Of a DNA stretch of 45,787 nucleotides, positions 25,938 through 34,994 are shown piece by piece (position 1 is the stretch's first letter; every line of letters begins with the position of its first letter). The DNA lies in the NCBI GenBank assembly GCA_015490605.1, contig WFXL01000107.1:1-45787 (forward strand), read 5' to 3'. The position numbers and the translations under genes are program-made. The stretch is from Rhodospirillales bacterium. GTDB lineage: Bacteria; Pseudomonadota; Alphaproteobacteria; Geminicoccales; Geminicoccaceae. The notes beneath the pieces were generated by a model that was given only the letters and a program-made list of their open reading frames with translations, was not told the DNA's origin and ran no database searches.

Positions 25938-27965
25938 TCAGCCCGCCGCCTCGGCGCGGGCGCGCTCGACAATCTCCTTCTGCAGCCGCTCCGGCACCTC
26001 CTGATAGTGGGAGAAGCCCCACTCGAAGAAGCCGGTGCCTTGGGAGAGAGAGCGCAGCGAGACGATCAGGTCCTGCATTTCCGCCTGCGGGATCTGCGCT
26101 TTGACCTCATCCCAGCCGGGCCAGCCGGGCTTGGCATCATAGCCCAGGATCTGACCGCGCTTTTGGGTCACCAGCTGGAGGGTGCGGGAGGTGTAGTCGC
26201 TGGGCACCGAGATGGTGACGTCCAGGATCGGCTCCAGCAGCACCGGGCTGCAGCGCGGCAGGCCATCCTTGAGAGCGAGGCCGACCGCGAGCTTGAAGGA
26301 AAGCTCGTTGGAGTCCACCGGATGGTGCTGGCCATCGAACAGGGTGATGCCCACGTCCACCACCGGAAAGCCCAAAGGCCCCTTCTGCAGATATTCCTTC
26401 GCCCCGGCCTCGACCGCGGGGATGAACTGTTTGGGCACAGCACCGCCCACCACCCGGTTCTCGAAGGCGAAGCCGGCGCCGCGCTCGAGCGGGCGGATCT
26501 CGATCTTGACATCGCCGAACTGGCCGTGGCCGCCGGTCTGCTTCTTGTGGCGGCCGTGGGCCTGGGTACCCTTGCGGATGGTCTCGCGATAGGGGGTCTT
26601 GGGCGAGCTCACCTCCACCGGCACGCGGAACTTGTGCTCGAGCCGCTCGAGCGCCACCCGCAGATGCAGCTCGCCCTGGCCCCACAGCAGCGTCTGCTGC
26701 AGTTCGGCGTCATGCTCCACCCTGAGTCCGGGGTCCTCATCCACCAGCTTCTGCAGCGCCGCCGAAAGCTTCACCTCATCGCTGCGGTTCTTCGCCCGCA
26801 CGGCGAAGGCATACATGGGCTGGGCCGGCTCCACCCGCGGCAGGCGCAGCTGCGGCGGCGCGCTGCCCTCATGGAGGAGCGCACCGGTGCGCGCCCCCTC
26901 CATCCGCGCCAGTGCCACAATATCGCCTGCCGCCGCCCGTTCCGCCGGCTGCATCTGGTGGCCCAGCAGACGATAGACGCCGCCCACGCGCATGTCGGAG
27001 AGCTGCATCCCATCGCGCACTTCCCCCCGCCAGATGCGCACCAGCGACAGCTTGCCGCTCTGAGGGTGGTAGAAGTTCTTGAGCACCTGGGCGACCGTCG
27101 GCCCCTCGGGGTCGATCTTGAGGGCCGCCGCATGCTCGTCAGGTGTGGGCGCCTCGCGGGCGATGGCCTCCAGCAGCCGGCGGATGCCCTTGTCCTGTTC
27201 GGCCACGCCCACGAACACCGGCACCACCAGATCCGCCCCCAGGGTCTTGCGCAGATCCGCGAGGATCTCCTCGGCGGTGGGACGTTCGTCTTCGAGCAGC
27301 TTTTCCATGAGGTCGTCGTCGAAATCCGCGAGCGTCTCCAGCATGTCGTTGCGCGCCTGCTCCTCGCGCTCGCGATACTCCTCCGGCAGCGGGATCTCCT
27401 CCGACGGCGCTCCCTCGCGATAGGCGTAGGCCTTCTCGCTCACCAGATCGATGAAGCCCACGAGCTCGGCCCCGCGGCCGATGGCGTACTGGTGGGGAAT
27501 CACCGGCTTGGTGCTGAGCTCGCGCAGCTTGGCCACCAGGTCCCGAAAGCGCACCTCGGAGCGGTCGAGCTTGTTGATGAAGATCAGGTGCGGGATCTCG
27601 TGCTCGTCGAGGAACTGGAGGATCGGGGCGACGGTGATCATCCGCTCCAGCACCGGCTCCACCACCACCACCGCGAGGTCGGTGCCGATCACCGCATGGC
27701 GCATCTCCTGCAAGAACTCCACCGACCCGGGACAGTCCAGCACATTGTAGCGGATGCCGTCGCGCACGAAGTGGGCCACATTGAGTTCGGTGCTCATCTG
27801 GCGGGCCCGCGCCTCCGGGCTGGCATCGCCCACGCTGGTGCCGTCGCCGACGCGGCCCTTGCGCGAGATCGCGCCGGAGACGAACAGCATGCCCTCCAGC
27901 AGGGTGGTCTTGCCGGATCCGCTCGGGCCCACCAAGGCGACATTACGGACGGATTCTGCCCCCAT
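25938..27965 (-). CDS. Elongation factor G-like GTPase (FusA2 type)
   Basis: This 675-residue protein has the EF-G domain order: GTPase (about 1-260), domain II (about 270-375), domains III-V (about 390-670, with GGHGQFGDVKIEI and DYTSRTLQLVTQKRGQILG). The G1 loop is GPSGSGKTT and G3 is DCPGS, where canonical EF-G has GHIDAGKTT and DTPGH; G4 is NKLD. These changes are known from EF-G-like paralogues with unclear functions. ATG 27965 has AGGAGGTGAG directly upstream; the longer frame to 28241 is not supported. The canonical fusA is not in the window. Confidence 0.92.
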   Translation of the reverse strand: MGAESVRNVALVGPSGSGKTTLLEGMLFVSGAISRKGRVGDGTSVGDASPEARARQMSTELNVAHFVRDGIRYNVLDCPGSVEFLQEMRHAVIGTDLAVVVVEPVLERMITVAPILQFLDEHEIPHLIFINKLDRSEVRFRDLVAKLRELSTKPVIPHQYAIGRGAELVGFIDLVSEKAYAYREGAPSEEIPLPEEYREREEQARNDMLETLADFDDDLMEKLLEDERPTAEEILADLRKTLGADLVVPVFVGVAEQDKGIRRLLEAIAREAPTPDEHAAALKIDPEGPTVAQVLKNFYHPQSGKLSLVRIWRGEVRDGMQLSDMRVGGVYRLLGHQMQPAERAAAGDIVALARMEGARTGALLHEGSAPPQLRLPRVEPAQPMYAFAVRAKNRSDEVKLSAALQKLVDEDPGLRVEHDAELQQTLLWGQGELHLRVALERLEHKFRVPVEVSSPKTPYRETIRKGTQAHGRHKKQTGGHGQFGDVKIEIRPLERGAGFAFENRVVGGAVPKQFIPAVEAGAKEYLQKGPLGFPVVDVGITLFDGQHHPVDSNELSFKLAVGLALKDGLPRCSPVLLEPILDVTISVPSDYTSRTLQLVTQKRGQILGYDAKPGWPGWDEVKAQIPQAEMQDLIVSLRSLSQGTGFFEWGFSHYQEVPERLQKEIVERARAEAAG

Positions 27966-28133
27966 CTCACCTCCTCGCGCCAGCGGCGCCGGTTGCGGCC
28001 GGCTGGGGCCGGCTCGGGTTCTCACGGCCAGTTTGACGAATCCGCAGGCGGGTGCAAGCGCGTGGGACTGGCGGCGGCCACGCCCGGCGGCTAAGCAGGC
28101 GCGGGGCAAGGTGAGACCACGGGGGAGGAGAGC

Positions 28134-30440
28134 ATGGGCCGCTTCGGCGTCGGTCAGGCGGTAGCCCGCAAGGAGGACCCGCGGCTGGTGACGGGCCGCG
28201 GGCGTTATGTGGACGACCACCAGCCGCCCGGCTGCGCGCATCTGGTGCTGGTGCGCTCACCCTATGCCCACGCCGAGATCCGCCGCATCGAGCTGGACGC
28301 GGCGCGGCGCGCGCCCGGGGTGCTGGCGGTGTGGACCATCGACGAGCTGGATGCTGCCGGCCTCGGCCCGCTGCCCTGCAAGGCCCTCTATGACAATGTC
28401 GACGGCACGCCGATGGCGCGGCCGGAGCGACCGGTGCTGGCCCGCGGGCGGGTGCGGTTTGTGGGTGATCCGGTGGTGGCGGTGATCGCTGAGACCCGCG
28501 CGCAGGCGCGCGATGCCGCCGATCTCGTGGAGATCGACTATGAGCCTCTGCCCCATGTGGTGGCAACCGCCCGGGCCCAGGCCCCCGACGCGCCGCAGAT
28601 CTGGCCCGAGGCGCCGGCCAATCGCGCGCTCGTCTGGCAGCTGGGGGATGCGGCGGCGGTGGAGGAGGCGCTCGCCCGGGCGCACCATCGCATCACCCTC
28701 ACGCTGGTGAACAACCGCCTGGTCCCCTGTTCCATGGAGACCCGCGGCTGTCTCGCCGAATATGACGCCGACAGCGATCGGCTGACGCTGCTGGTGGGCA
28801 GCCAGGGGGTGCACAATATGCGCCGCATCCTGGCCGAGGAGGTGCTGCATATCCCGCTCGAGAAGCTGCGGGTGGTTACGCGCGATGTGGGCGGCGGCTT
28901 CGGCATGAAGATCTGGGTGTTTCCCGAATATCCCATCGCCCTCCACGCTGCCCGCACCCTGCGCCGGCCGGTCAAATGGGTGGGCGATCGCAGCGAGGCC
29001 TTCCTCGCCGACACCCACGGCCGCGATCATCTCACCACCGTCACTCTCGGCCTTGACGAGGATCTCCGCATCACCGCCCTCAAGGCCGAGACCACCGCCA
29101 ATCTCGGCGCCTATCTCTCCCAGTTCGGCCCCTTCATCCCCACCGAAGCGGGCGGCTACATGTACACCGGCGTCTATGACATCCCCGCCGCCCTCTATCG
29201 CGTCACCTGTGTTTTCACCAACACCGCCCCGGTGGATGCCTATCGCGGTGCCGGCCGGCCCGAGGCCGCCTATGCGGTCGAGCGCGCCCTCGACCATGCG
29301 GCCCGGGTTCTGGGGGTGGATCCGGTGGAGCTCAGGCGGCGCAACTTCATTCGCCCCCAGCAGATGCCCTATGCCACCGCCCTGGGCTATACGTACGATT
29401 CCGGCGACTTCCCGCGGGTGCTGGAACTGGCGCTGGAACGCGCGGATGTGGCCGGCTTTCCCGAGCGGCGCCGGCGTGCGCGCGAGGCCGGCCGGCTTCT
29501 GGGCCTGGGTGTGGCCTATTACATCGAGCGCTGTGCCGGTGGGCCGGATGAGAGCGCGCGCGTCGAGGTGCTGCCGGAGGGGCGGGTGCGGCTCTTCATC
29601 GGCACCATGAGCAATGGCCAGGGCCACGAGACCGCCTACGCCCAGATCCTGGCTGAGCGCCTCGGGGTGGACTTCGAGGCGGTGGAGGTGATCCAGGGCG
29701 ACACCGATCTCGTGGCCAGCGGCCGCGGCACCGGCGGCTCCCGCTCGATTCCCGTGGGCGGTGCGGCCACGCAACTGGCCGCCGACCGGCTGATCGAGAA
29801 GGCCCGCCGGCTCGCCGCCGAAGTGCTGGAGGCGGCGGAAGAGGACCTCAGCTTTGCGGATGGCAGCTTTCGCATCATCGGCACCGACCGGCGGGTGAGC
29901 CTGTTCGAGCTGGCGCTGCGCGCCGGCGAGGCGGGACTCGATGGCGAGGGTACCTTCCAGCCGCCGGCCCCCACCTTCCCCAACGGCTGCCATGTGGTGG
30001 AGGTGGCCATCGATCTTGCCACCGGCTGGCCCACCATCGAGCGCTATACGGTGGTGGACGACTTCGGCCGGGTGCTCAATCCGCTGCTGCTGGCGGGCCA
30101 GGTCCACGGCGGCATCGCCCAGGGCCTGGGCCAGGCGCTGATGGAGGAGGCGGTCTACGACCCCGAGTCCGGCCAGCTGCTGACCGGCTCCTTCATGGAC
30201 TACCGCCTGCCGCGGGCGGTGGATCTGCCCATGATCGACTTCACCTATGTGGAGATCCCCTCCACCACCAACCTGCTGGGGATGAAGGGCGCGGGTGAGG
30301 CCGGCGCCATCGGCGCGCCGCCGGCGGTGGTCAATGCGCTGGTGGATGCGCTGGCGGAGTTCGGCGTGCGCCATCTGGACATGCCCGTAACCCCGCAAAA
30401 ATTGTGGCGGCTCTTGCGGGATCTGGGCGTCAATCGCTAG
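28134..30440 (+). CDS. CoxL-type molybdopterin-binding hydroxylase large subunit
   Basis: This 768-residue protein belongs to the xanthine dehydrogenase/CO dehydrogenase large-subunit family, which binds the molybdenum-cytosine-dinucleotide cofactor. It shows GQAVARKEDPRLVTGRGRYVDD, GGGFGMKIWVFPEY, AYRGAGRPEAAYAVERALD, and GAGEAGAIGAPPAVVNA with the catalytic glutamate. The AYRGAGR loop is the form II type, so CO oxidation is unlikely. No FAD (CoxM) or [2Fe-2S] (CoxS) subunit gene adjoins it, so the electron-transfer partners must be elsewhere. A GGGGGAGGAGAG site precedes the ATG. It overlaps the next, convergent gene by 11 bases. Confidence 0.92.
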   Translation: MGRFGVGQAVARKEDPRLVTGRGRYVDDHQPPGCAHLVLVRSPYAHAEIRRIELDAARRAPGVLAVWTIDELDAAGLGPLPCKALYDNVDGTPMARPERPVLARGRVRFVGDPVVAVIAETRAQARDAADLVEIDYEPLPHVVATARAQAPDAPQIWPEAPANRALVWQLGDAAAVEEALARAHHRITLTLVNNRLVPCSMETRGCLAEYDADSDRLTLLVGSQGVHNMRRILAEEVLHIPLEKLRVVTRDVGGGFGMKIWVFPEYPIALHAARTLRRPVKWVGDRSEAFLADTHGRDHLTTVTLGLDEDLRITALKAETTANLGAYLSQFGPFIPTEAGGYMYTGVYDIPAALYRVTCVFTNTAPVDAYRGAGRPEAAYAVERALDHAARVLGVDPVELRRRNFIRPQQMPYATALGYTYDSGDFPRVLELALERADVAGFPERRRRAREAGRLLGLGVAYYIERCAGGPDESARVEVLPEGRVRLFIGTMSNGQGHETAYAQILAERLGVDFEAVEVIQGDTDLVASGRGTGGSRSIPVGGAATQLAADRLIEKARRLAAEVLEAAEEDLSFADGSFRIIGTDRRVSLFELALRAGEAGLDGEGTFQPPAPTFPNGCHVVEVAIDLATGWPTIERYTVVDDFGRVLNPLLLAGQVHGGIAQGLGQALMEEAVYDPESGQLLTGSFMDYRLPRAVDLPMIDFTYVEIPSTTNLLGMKGAGEAGAIGAPPAVVNALVDALAEFGVRHLDMPVTPQKLWRLLRDLGVNR

Positions 30441-31188
30441 CCGCGGCCGCCTGCCGCACCCGCACCAGCGCCTGCTCCAGCCGCTGCAGATCCTCCGGCC
30501 GCGACAGGCGGTGGTCGCCGTCCTTCACCAGCTCCACCGTCACATGCGGGCTTTCGAGGCGTGCGGCCAACTCCAGCGACAGCTCCCACGGCACCGCCTC
30601 ATCCCGCATGCCGTGGAGGATGTGGACCGGCACCCGGATGGGGATCGCCTCCCCCTCCAGCAGCAGATGCCGCCGGCCGTCCTCGATCAGCGCCCGGGTG
30701 ATGGGCACCGGCCCCTCATAGTCCGAGGGCTCCAACACAACCCCCTGCGCTAGCAGCTCGCGCCGCTTGACCTCCGGCCACGCCCGCCAGATGAGCCGTT
30801 CGGTGAAATCCGGCGCCGGCGCAATCAGCACCAGCCCCGCCACCTGTTGCGGGCGCGCGCGGGCTGCGAGAAGCGCGATCCAGCCGCCCATGGAGGAGCC
30901 CACCAGCACCACCCGTGCGGGCGCCGCCCGCTGCAGCACGCACAGGGTATCCTCGAGCCCGCCACCGATGGTAAAGGCCTCGAACGCCCCCGGGCTGGCC
31001 CCATGACCGCGATAGTCGAAGCGCACATAGGCCCAGCCCCGGCGGGCACAGACCTCGTCCAGGAAGGTGGCCTTGGTGCCGCCCATGTCGGAGCGGAAGC
31101 CCGCGAGGAACACCACCCCGGGCCCATCGCCCGAGCGCCGGGCCAGCGCCAGCCACCGATCCCCGCCACAGTCGAGCCGTTTCGCCAC
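30430..31188 (-). CDS. Alpha/beta hydrolase
   Basis: This protein of about 252 residues has an intact nucleophile elbow, [29 protein letters not shown] is the oxyanion region, [15 protein letters not shown] carries the acid, and [13 protein letters not shown] the histidine. No in-frame ATG fits, and the track start at 31494 adds about 100 unrelated residues. GTG 31188 is chosen because similarity begins at VAKRLD; GTG 31218 is an alternative. Related proteins are annotated only as hydrolases. The substrate is unknown. Confidence 0.85.
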   Translation of the reverse strand: MAKRLDCGGDRWLALARRSGDGPGVVFLAGFRSDMGGTKATFLDEVCARRGWAYVRFDYRGHGASPGAFEAFTIGGGLEDTLCVLQRAAPARVVLVGSSMGGWIALLAARARPQQVAGLVLIAPAPDFTERLIWRAWPEVKRRELLAQGVVLEPSDYEGPVPITRALIEDGRRHLLLEGEAIPIRVPVHILHGMRDEAVPWELSLELAARLESPHVTVELVKDGDHRLSRPEDLQRLEQALVRVRQAAAASD

Positions 31189-31287
31189 CGCCTCATCCCC
31201 GCGCCATCCCGCTCCCACTCTAGGGCGCGGGACGGCGGCAGAACAGTCGGCATCTCTTGCCGGATCCGCCGGCGGGTGCCATCTCTG

Positions 31288-31304
31288 GGGTGGCGGAGCC
31301 ACCC
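31288..31304 (+). promoter_or_regulatory. Leader hairpin before rpoZ
   Basis: GGGTGGC-GGA-GCCACCC is a perfect 7-base-pair stem with a 3-base loop, ending 20 bases before the rpoZ ATG. It would lie in the 5' leader if transcription begins upstream. A role in translation or mRNA stability is only inferred. Confidence 0.4.
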
Positions 31305-31324
31305 ACCGGCGGAACGGAGTCCCC

Positions 31325-31729
31325 ATGGCACGCATCACCGTCGAGGACTGTATCCAGCAGGTCCCCAACCGGTTCGAGCTGGTGCTGCTGGCGGCCCAGC
31401 GGGCACGCGACATCTCTGCCGGCGCGCCGCTGCTGGTGCCCCACGACAATGACAAGAATCCGGTCATCGCGCTGCGCGAGATCGCCGAGAACAAGCTCGA
31501 TCTGGATCATCTGCGCTATGAGCTGATCTATGGGCTCCGGCGCTACCGCAAGCTGGAAGAGGCTCTCACCGCCCGCGAGGAGGACGAGGAGGAGGACCTC
31601 GAGGCCCAGCTCGCCGAGCTGGTGCCGGTGGCCGAGGGCGGTGCGGCCGCCGGCAGCGCTGGCGGCGAGATGGAGTCCCTGCCGGAGACCCTCTCCTACG
31701 CGGAGTTCGACGTCCCCGACCGGGATTGA
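31325..31729 (+). CDS. rpoZ: RNA polymerase omega subunit
   Basis: This 134-residue subunit promotes RNA polymerase assembly and forms part of a ppGpp-binding site in proteobacteria. The N-terminal fold is clear: [30 protein letters not shown] and [16 protein letters not shown]. The C-terminal half (about 80-134) is acidic and probably flexible. rsh follows after 27 bases, the usual pairing of omega with the ppGpp enzyme. Confidence 0.96.
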   Translation: MARITVEDCIQQVPNRFELVLLAAQRARDISAGAPLLVPHDNDKNPVIALREIAENKLDLDHLRYELIYGLRRYRKLEEALTAREEDEEEDLEAQLAELVPVAEGGAAAGSAGGEMESLPETLSYAEFDVPDRD

Positions 31730-31756
31730 GGTGCGGGGGCATACGAGGGGGTGAGC

Positions 31757-34162
31757 ATGATGGACGAGACCCCCGACATCGCCCCCAGCGCCGAGGCTGC
31801 GGATCCGGCCCCGGAGGTCGCGGATCAGGGACCTGCGGGCCCGCCTCCCGCGGCAGCTGAGGCGCCGGCACGTGGCAAGGCGGCAGGCGACCGTGCCGAA
31901 GGCCGCAAACCCGCCGCGGACACCGCGGCGGCCGCCAGGAGTGCTGCCCGCACTGAGGCTGCCCGACCGTCGCCACCGCCACCCAGGCCTGCGCGCATCC
32001 TCCGCCAGTATGAACTGGTGGAGAAGGTCAAGGCCTATGATCCCGATGCCGATGAGGAGCTGCTGAACCGCGCCTACGTCTTCGCCATGATGGCGCACGG
32101 CAGCCAGAAGCGGGCTTCGGGCGATCCCTATTTCCACCATCCGGTGGAAGTGGCCGGCATTCTCGCCGACTACCGCTTCGATGCCACCACCATCGCCGCC
32201 GCCCTGCTGCACGATGTGGTGGAGGACACCGAACACAGCCTCGCGGAGATCGAGCGGCTGTTCGGGCCGACGGTGGCGGCGCTGGTGGACGGGGTCACCA
32301 AGCTCGGCCGCATCCGCTACGCCTCCGTCCAGGCCAAGCAGGCGGAGAATTTCCGCAAGCTGGTGCTGGCCATGTCCAACGACATCCGCGTGCTGGTGAT
32401 CAAGCTCGCGGACCGCCTGCACAACATGCGCACCCTCCACTACATCCGCGACCCCGCCCGGCGCCGGCGGATTGCCCTCGAAACCCTCGAGATCTATGCG
32501 CCGCTCGCCGCCCGCATCGGCATGCAGGCCATCAAGGACGAGCTCGAAGACCACGCCTTCGCCGAGCTCGATCCCGATGCCTATGCCAGCATCCAGCGGC
32601 GGCTGGAGCGGCTGCGCCGCCACGATCCCACCGTCGTTCCCCGCATCTGCCGCACCCTCGAAGAGCTGCTCAGCCGCGCGGGCATCGAGGCCGAGGTCAA
32701 GGGCCGCGAGAAGAAGCCCTATTCCATCTGGCGCAAGATGAAGCGCAAAAATGTCAGCTTTGAGCAGCTGTCCGATATCATCGCCTTTCGGGTGATCGTC
32801 GAGAACACCAACCAGTGCTACGCCGCCCTGGGGGTAATCCACGGCCGCTACAAGATGGTCGACGGGCGCTTCAAGGACTATATCAGTACCCCCAAGCCCA
32901 ACGGCTACCGCTCGCTCCACACCACCGTCATCGGCCCCGAGGGCCGCAAGATCGAGATCCAGATCCGCGATCACGAGATGGATGAGGAGGCCGAGCGCGG
33001 AGTCGCCGCCCACTGGTCCTACAAGGAGGGCCGACCGGAGGTGGCCGGGCGGCGCTATCCGTGGGTGGAGGACCTGCTGGACATTCTCGCCAATGCCGGC
33101 TCGCCGGAGGAGTTTCTGGAACAGACCCGGCTCGAGCTCCACCGCGACCAGATCTTCTGTTTCACCCCCAAGGGCGATCTGGTGCCGCTGCCGCGGGGGG
33201 CGACGCCGGTGGACTTCGCCTATGCCATCCACACCGAGGTGGGGGATCACTGCTGGGCGGCCAAGGTGGACGGCCGCATCGTGCCGCTGGACACCCGCCT
33301 CGAGAATGGCGATCAGGTGGAGATCATCACCCGCGCCGATGCCTGCCCGTCGCCCGAGTGGGAGCGCTTTGTGGCCAGCGCCAAGGCGCGGGCGCGCATC
33401 CGTCGTTTTCTGCGCAGCCGCCAGCGGGAGTTCTATCTGGAGCGTGGCCGCGAGCTCCTAGAGCGGGCCTTCGCCACCGAGGACCGGGAGCTGAGCGAAC
33501 GCGACCTAGAACAGGCGCGCCAGCGGCTTGACTATCGCAGCGTCGACGATCTGGTAGCCGCCGTCGGCGAAGGGCGGCTTGCGGCCCGCTTCGTGTTGGA
33601 ACAGGTCCACCCGGAGGTGCGGCGCCGGCCGGTGGTGGACGAGACCAAGGTGATCCCCCTCAAGATCGCCGCCCGCCGCCGGGAGGAGGAACGCCGGCGC
33701 CAGGCCGAAGGGCGCGAGAGCCCCATCCTCGGCCTGCCGCCGGGCGTGCCCTACAGCTATGCCAGCTGCTGTCGTCCGCGGCCCCATCAGGCCATCGTCG
33801 GCATCATCCGCAGCGGCCGGCCGGTGGCGATTCACCGGGCCGACTGCCCGGTGCTGGAACGGGTGCAGGACCGCGAACGGCGTACGGTGGAGCTCGCCTG
33901 GAACCCCCATGCCAAGGGGGTGGCAGCACCGGCACGCTACCGCATCCTCGCCCTCCACCAGCCCGGGGCCCTGGCCGACGCCACCGGCGCCTTCGGCCGC
34001 CACGAGTCCAACATCGTCGATGTGCGCATCACCCGGCGCACGCCGGAAGTGTTCGAGATCCTCATCGATGCCGAAGTGAGCAGCAATGAGCACGCCGAGC
34101 GGGTGCTGGCGGCACTGCGGGCCCTCGAGCGGGTGGTCTATGCGGAGCAGGTCTATGGCTGA
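31757..34162 (+). CDS. rsh: Bifunctional (p)ppGpp synthetase/hydrolase (Rsh)
   Basis: This 801-residue stringent-response enzyme has an HD hydrolase domain (about 105-260, HGSQKRASGDPYFHHPVEVA and HDVVEDT, so hydrolase residues are intact). A synthetase domain follows (about 310-420, KPYSIWRKMKRKN, TPKPNGYRSLHTTV), then TGS (about 470-530) and a C-terminal ACT domain (about 725-800). An Ala/Pro-rich region of about 80 residues precedes ILRQYELVEKVKAYDPDADE, where family members usually begin. ATG 31757 lies 6 bases after GAGGGGG; GTG 31751 and ATG 31760 are alternatives. It overlaps pyrE by 8 bases. Confidence 0.95.
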   Translation: MMDETPDIAPSAEAADPAPEVADQGPAGPPPAAAEAPARGKAAGDRAEGRKPAADTAAAARSAARTEAARPSPPPPRPARILRQYELVEKVKAYDPDADEELLNRAYVFAMMAHGSQKRASGDPYFHHPVEVAGILADYRFDATTIAAALLHDVVEDTEHSLAEIERLFGPTVAALVDGVTKLGRIRYASVQAKQAENFRKLVLAMSNDIRVLVIKLADRLHNMRTLHYIRDPARRRRIALETLEIYAPLAARIGMQAIKDELEDHAFAELDPDAYASIQRRLERLRRHDPTVVPRICRTLEELLSRAGIEAEVKGREKKPYSIWRKMKRKNVSFEQLSDIIAFRVIVENTNQCYAALGVIHGRYKMVDGRFKDYISTPKPNGYRSLHTTVIGPEGRKIEIQIRDHEMDEEAERGVAAHWSYKEGRPEVAGRRYPWVEDLLDILANAGSPEEFLEQTRLELHRDQIFCFTPKGDLVPLPRGATPVDFAYAIHTEVGDHCWAAKVDGRIVPLDTRLENGDQVEIITRADACPSPEWERFVASAKARARIRRFLRSRQREFYLERGRELLERAFATEDRELSERDLEQARQRLDYRSVDDLVAAVGEGRLAARFVLEQVHPEVRRRPVVDETKVIPLKIAARRREEERRRQAEGRESPILGLPPGVPYSYASCCRPRPHQAIVGIIRSGRPVAIHRADCPVLERVQDRERRTVELAWNPHAKGVAAPARYRILALHQPGALADATGAFGRHESNIVDVRITRRTPEVFEILIDAEVSSNEHAERVLAALRALERVVYAEQVYG

Positions 34163-34763
34163 GCCGGTGGCGGCCGAGGCGGCGGCGCGCGAGCAGGTGC
34201 TGGCGGAGTTCCGCGAGGCCGGGGCGCTGCTGGAGGGCCACTTCATCCTCAGCTCCGGCCGCCACAGCCCGGTCTATCTCCAGTGCGCGCGGGTGCTGAT
34301 GGACCCGGCCCGGGCCGAGCGGCTGGTAGCCCGGCTGGTGCCCCGCCTGCGCGCACTCGGGGCGGCCATGACGGTGGCGCCGGCCCTGGGGGGCATCGTC
34401 TTCGGCTATGAGCTGGCGCGCCAGCTCGGGGTGCTGTCGGTGTTCGTGGAACGGGTGGAGGGGCGCTTTACCCTGCGCCGCGGCTTTCACATTCCGCCAG
34501 GTACCCGCGTGCTGGTGGCGGAGGATGTGGTCACCACCGGCCTTTCCACCCGCGAGTGTATTGCCGCTGTGCGGGAAGCCGGAGGCGAGGTGGTGGCGGC
34601 TACCTGCCTCGTGGACCGCTCCGGCGGCCGGGCGGATGTGGGGGTGGAACTGATCCCGCTGATCCGGCTCGACCTTCCCACCTATGCGCCCGAGGAGGTG
34701 CCGCCGGAGCTGGCGGCGATCCCGCCGGAAAAGCCCGGATCCCGTGGCCTCCGGGCGCGCTGA
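34155..34763 (+). CDS. pyrE: Orotate phosphoribosyltransferase
   Basis: This 202-residue enzyme joins orotate to PRPP in pyrimidine synthesis. It shows GHFILSSGRHSPVYLQCA, GGIVFGYELARQLGV, and the PRPP loop VLVAEDVVTTGLSTREC. The start is ATG 34155, inside the end of rsh; the longer frame (34086) adds unrelated residues. The rsh-pyrE overlap ties pyrimidine synthesis to the stringent-response operon. Confidence 0.94.
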   Translation: MAEPVAAEAAAREQVLAEFREAGALLEGHFILSSGRHSPVYLQCARVLMDPARAERLVARLVPRLRALGAAMTVAPALGGIVFGYELARQLGVLSVFVERVEGRFTLRRGFHIPPGTRVLVAEDVVTTGLSTRECIAAVREAGGEVVAATCLVDRSGGRADVGVELIPLIRLDLPTYAPEEVPPELAAIPPEKPGSRGLRAR

Positions 34764-34949
34764 ACCAGGACCACGGGCGCGCTCCGACCCCGCAGGATCG
34801 CCCTCGCTCCCCACCCATCGCTTTGTGGTGAACGCTCGCGCCCTCGAGATGCCGTGAACGCCGCCCAGGTTCCGTCACAAAGTGTCCGCGCGGGACGGTA
34901 GTGTTGGCAAAGACTGCGACCGCCGCGTGTCACGGCTCCTAGCCGGGTG

Positions 34950-34980
34950 CGGGCGGCTCATAAGCCCAGGCGGCCGCCCG
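34950..34980 (-). terminator. Candidate hairpin downstream of phaC
   Basis: CGGGCGGC pairs with GCCGCCCG (8 pairs, 15-base loop), beginning 15 bases after the phaC stop in the gap between convergent pyrE and phaC. There is no U-tract, and the long loop makes it a weak terminator candidate. Confidence 0.3.
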
Positions 34981-34994
34981 GGGCTCCCGTTCCG

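Noticed and set aside
25935-28094. Long plus-strand frame (719 codons) opposite the EF-G-like gene, and similar long antisense frames at 19059-21347, 22206-23945, 28257-30398 and 38252-40315
   Set aside because: They mirror well-recognised genes, have low-complexity His/Gly/Arg-rich products and no family motifs. Long antisense frames are expected in very GC-rich DNA.
28134-30440. Aerobic CO dehydrogenase (form I CoxL)
   Set aside because: The active-site loop is AYRGAGR rather than the form I AYRCSFR, and no CoxM or CoxS adjoins it.
34821-34882. Separated inverted repeat CTTTGTG / CACAAAG between pyrE and phaC
   Set aside because: A 7-base match at about 48 bases apart is expected by chance and has no supporting context.
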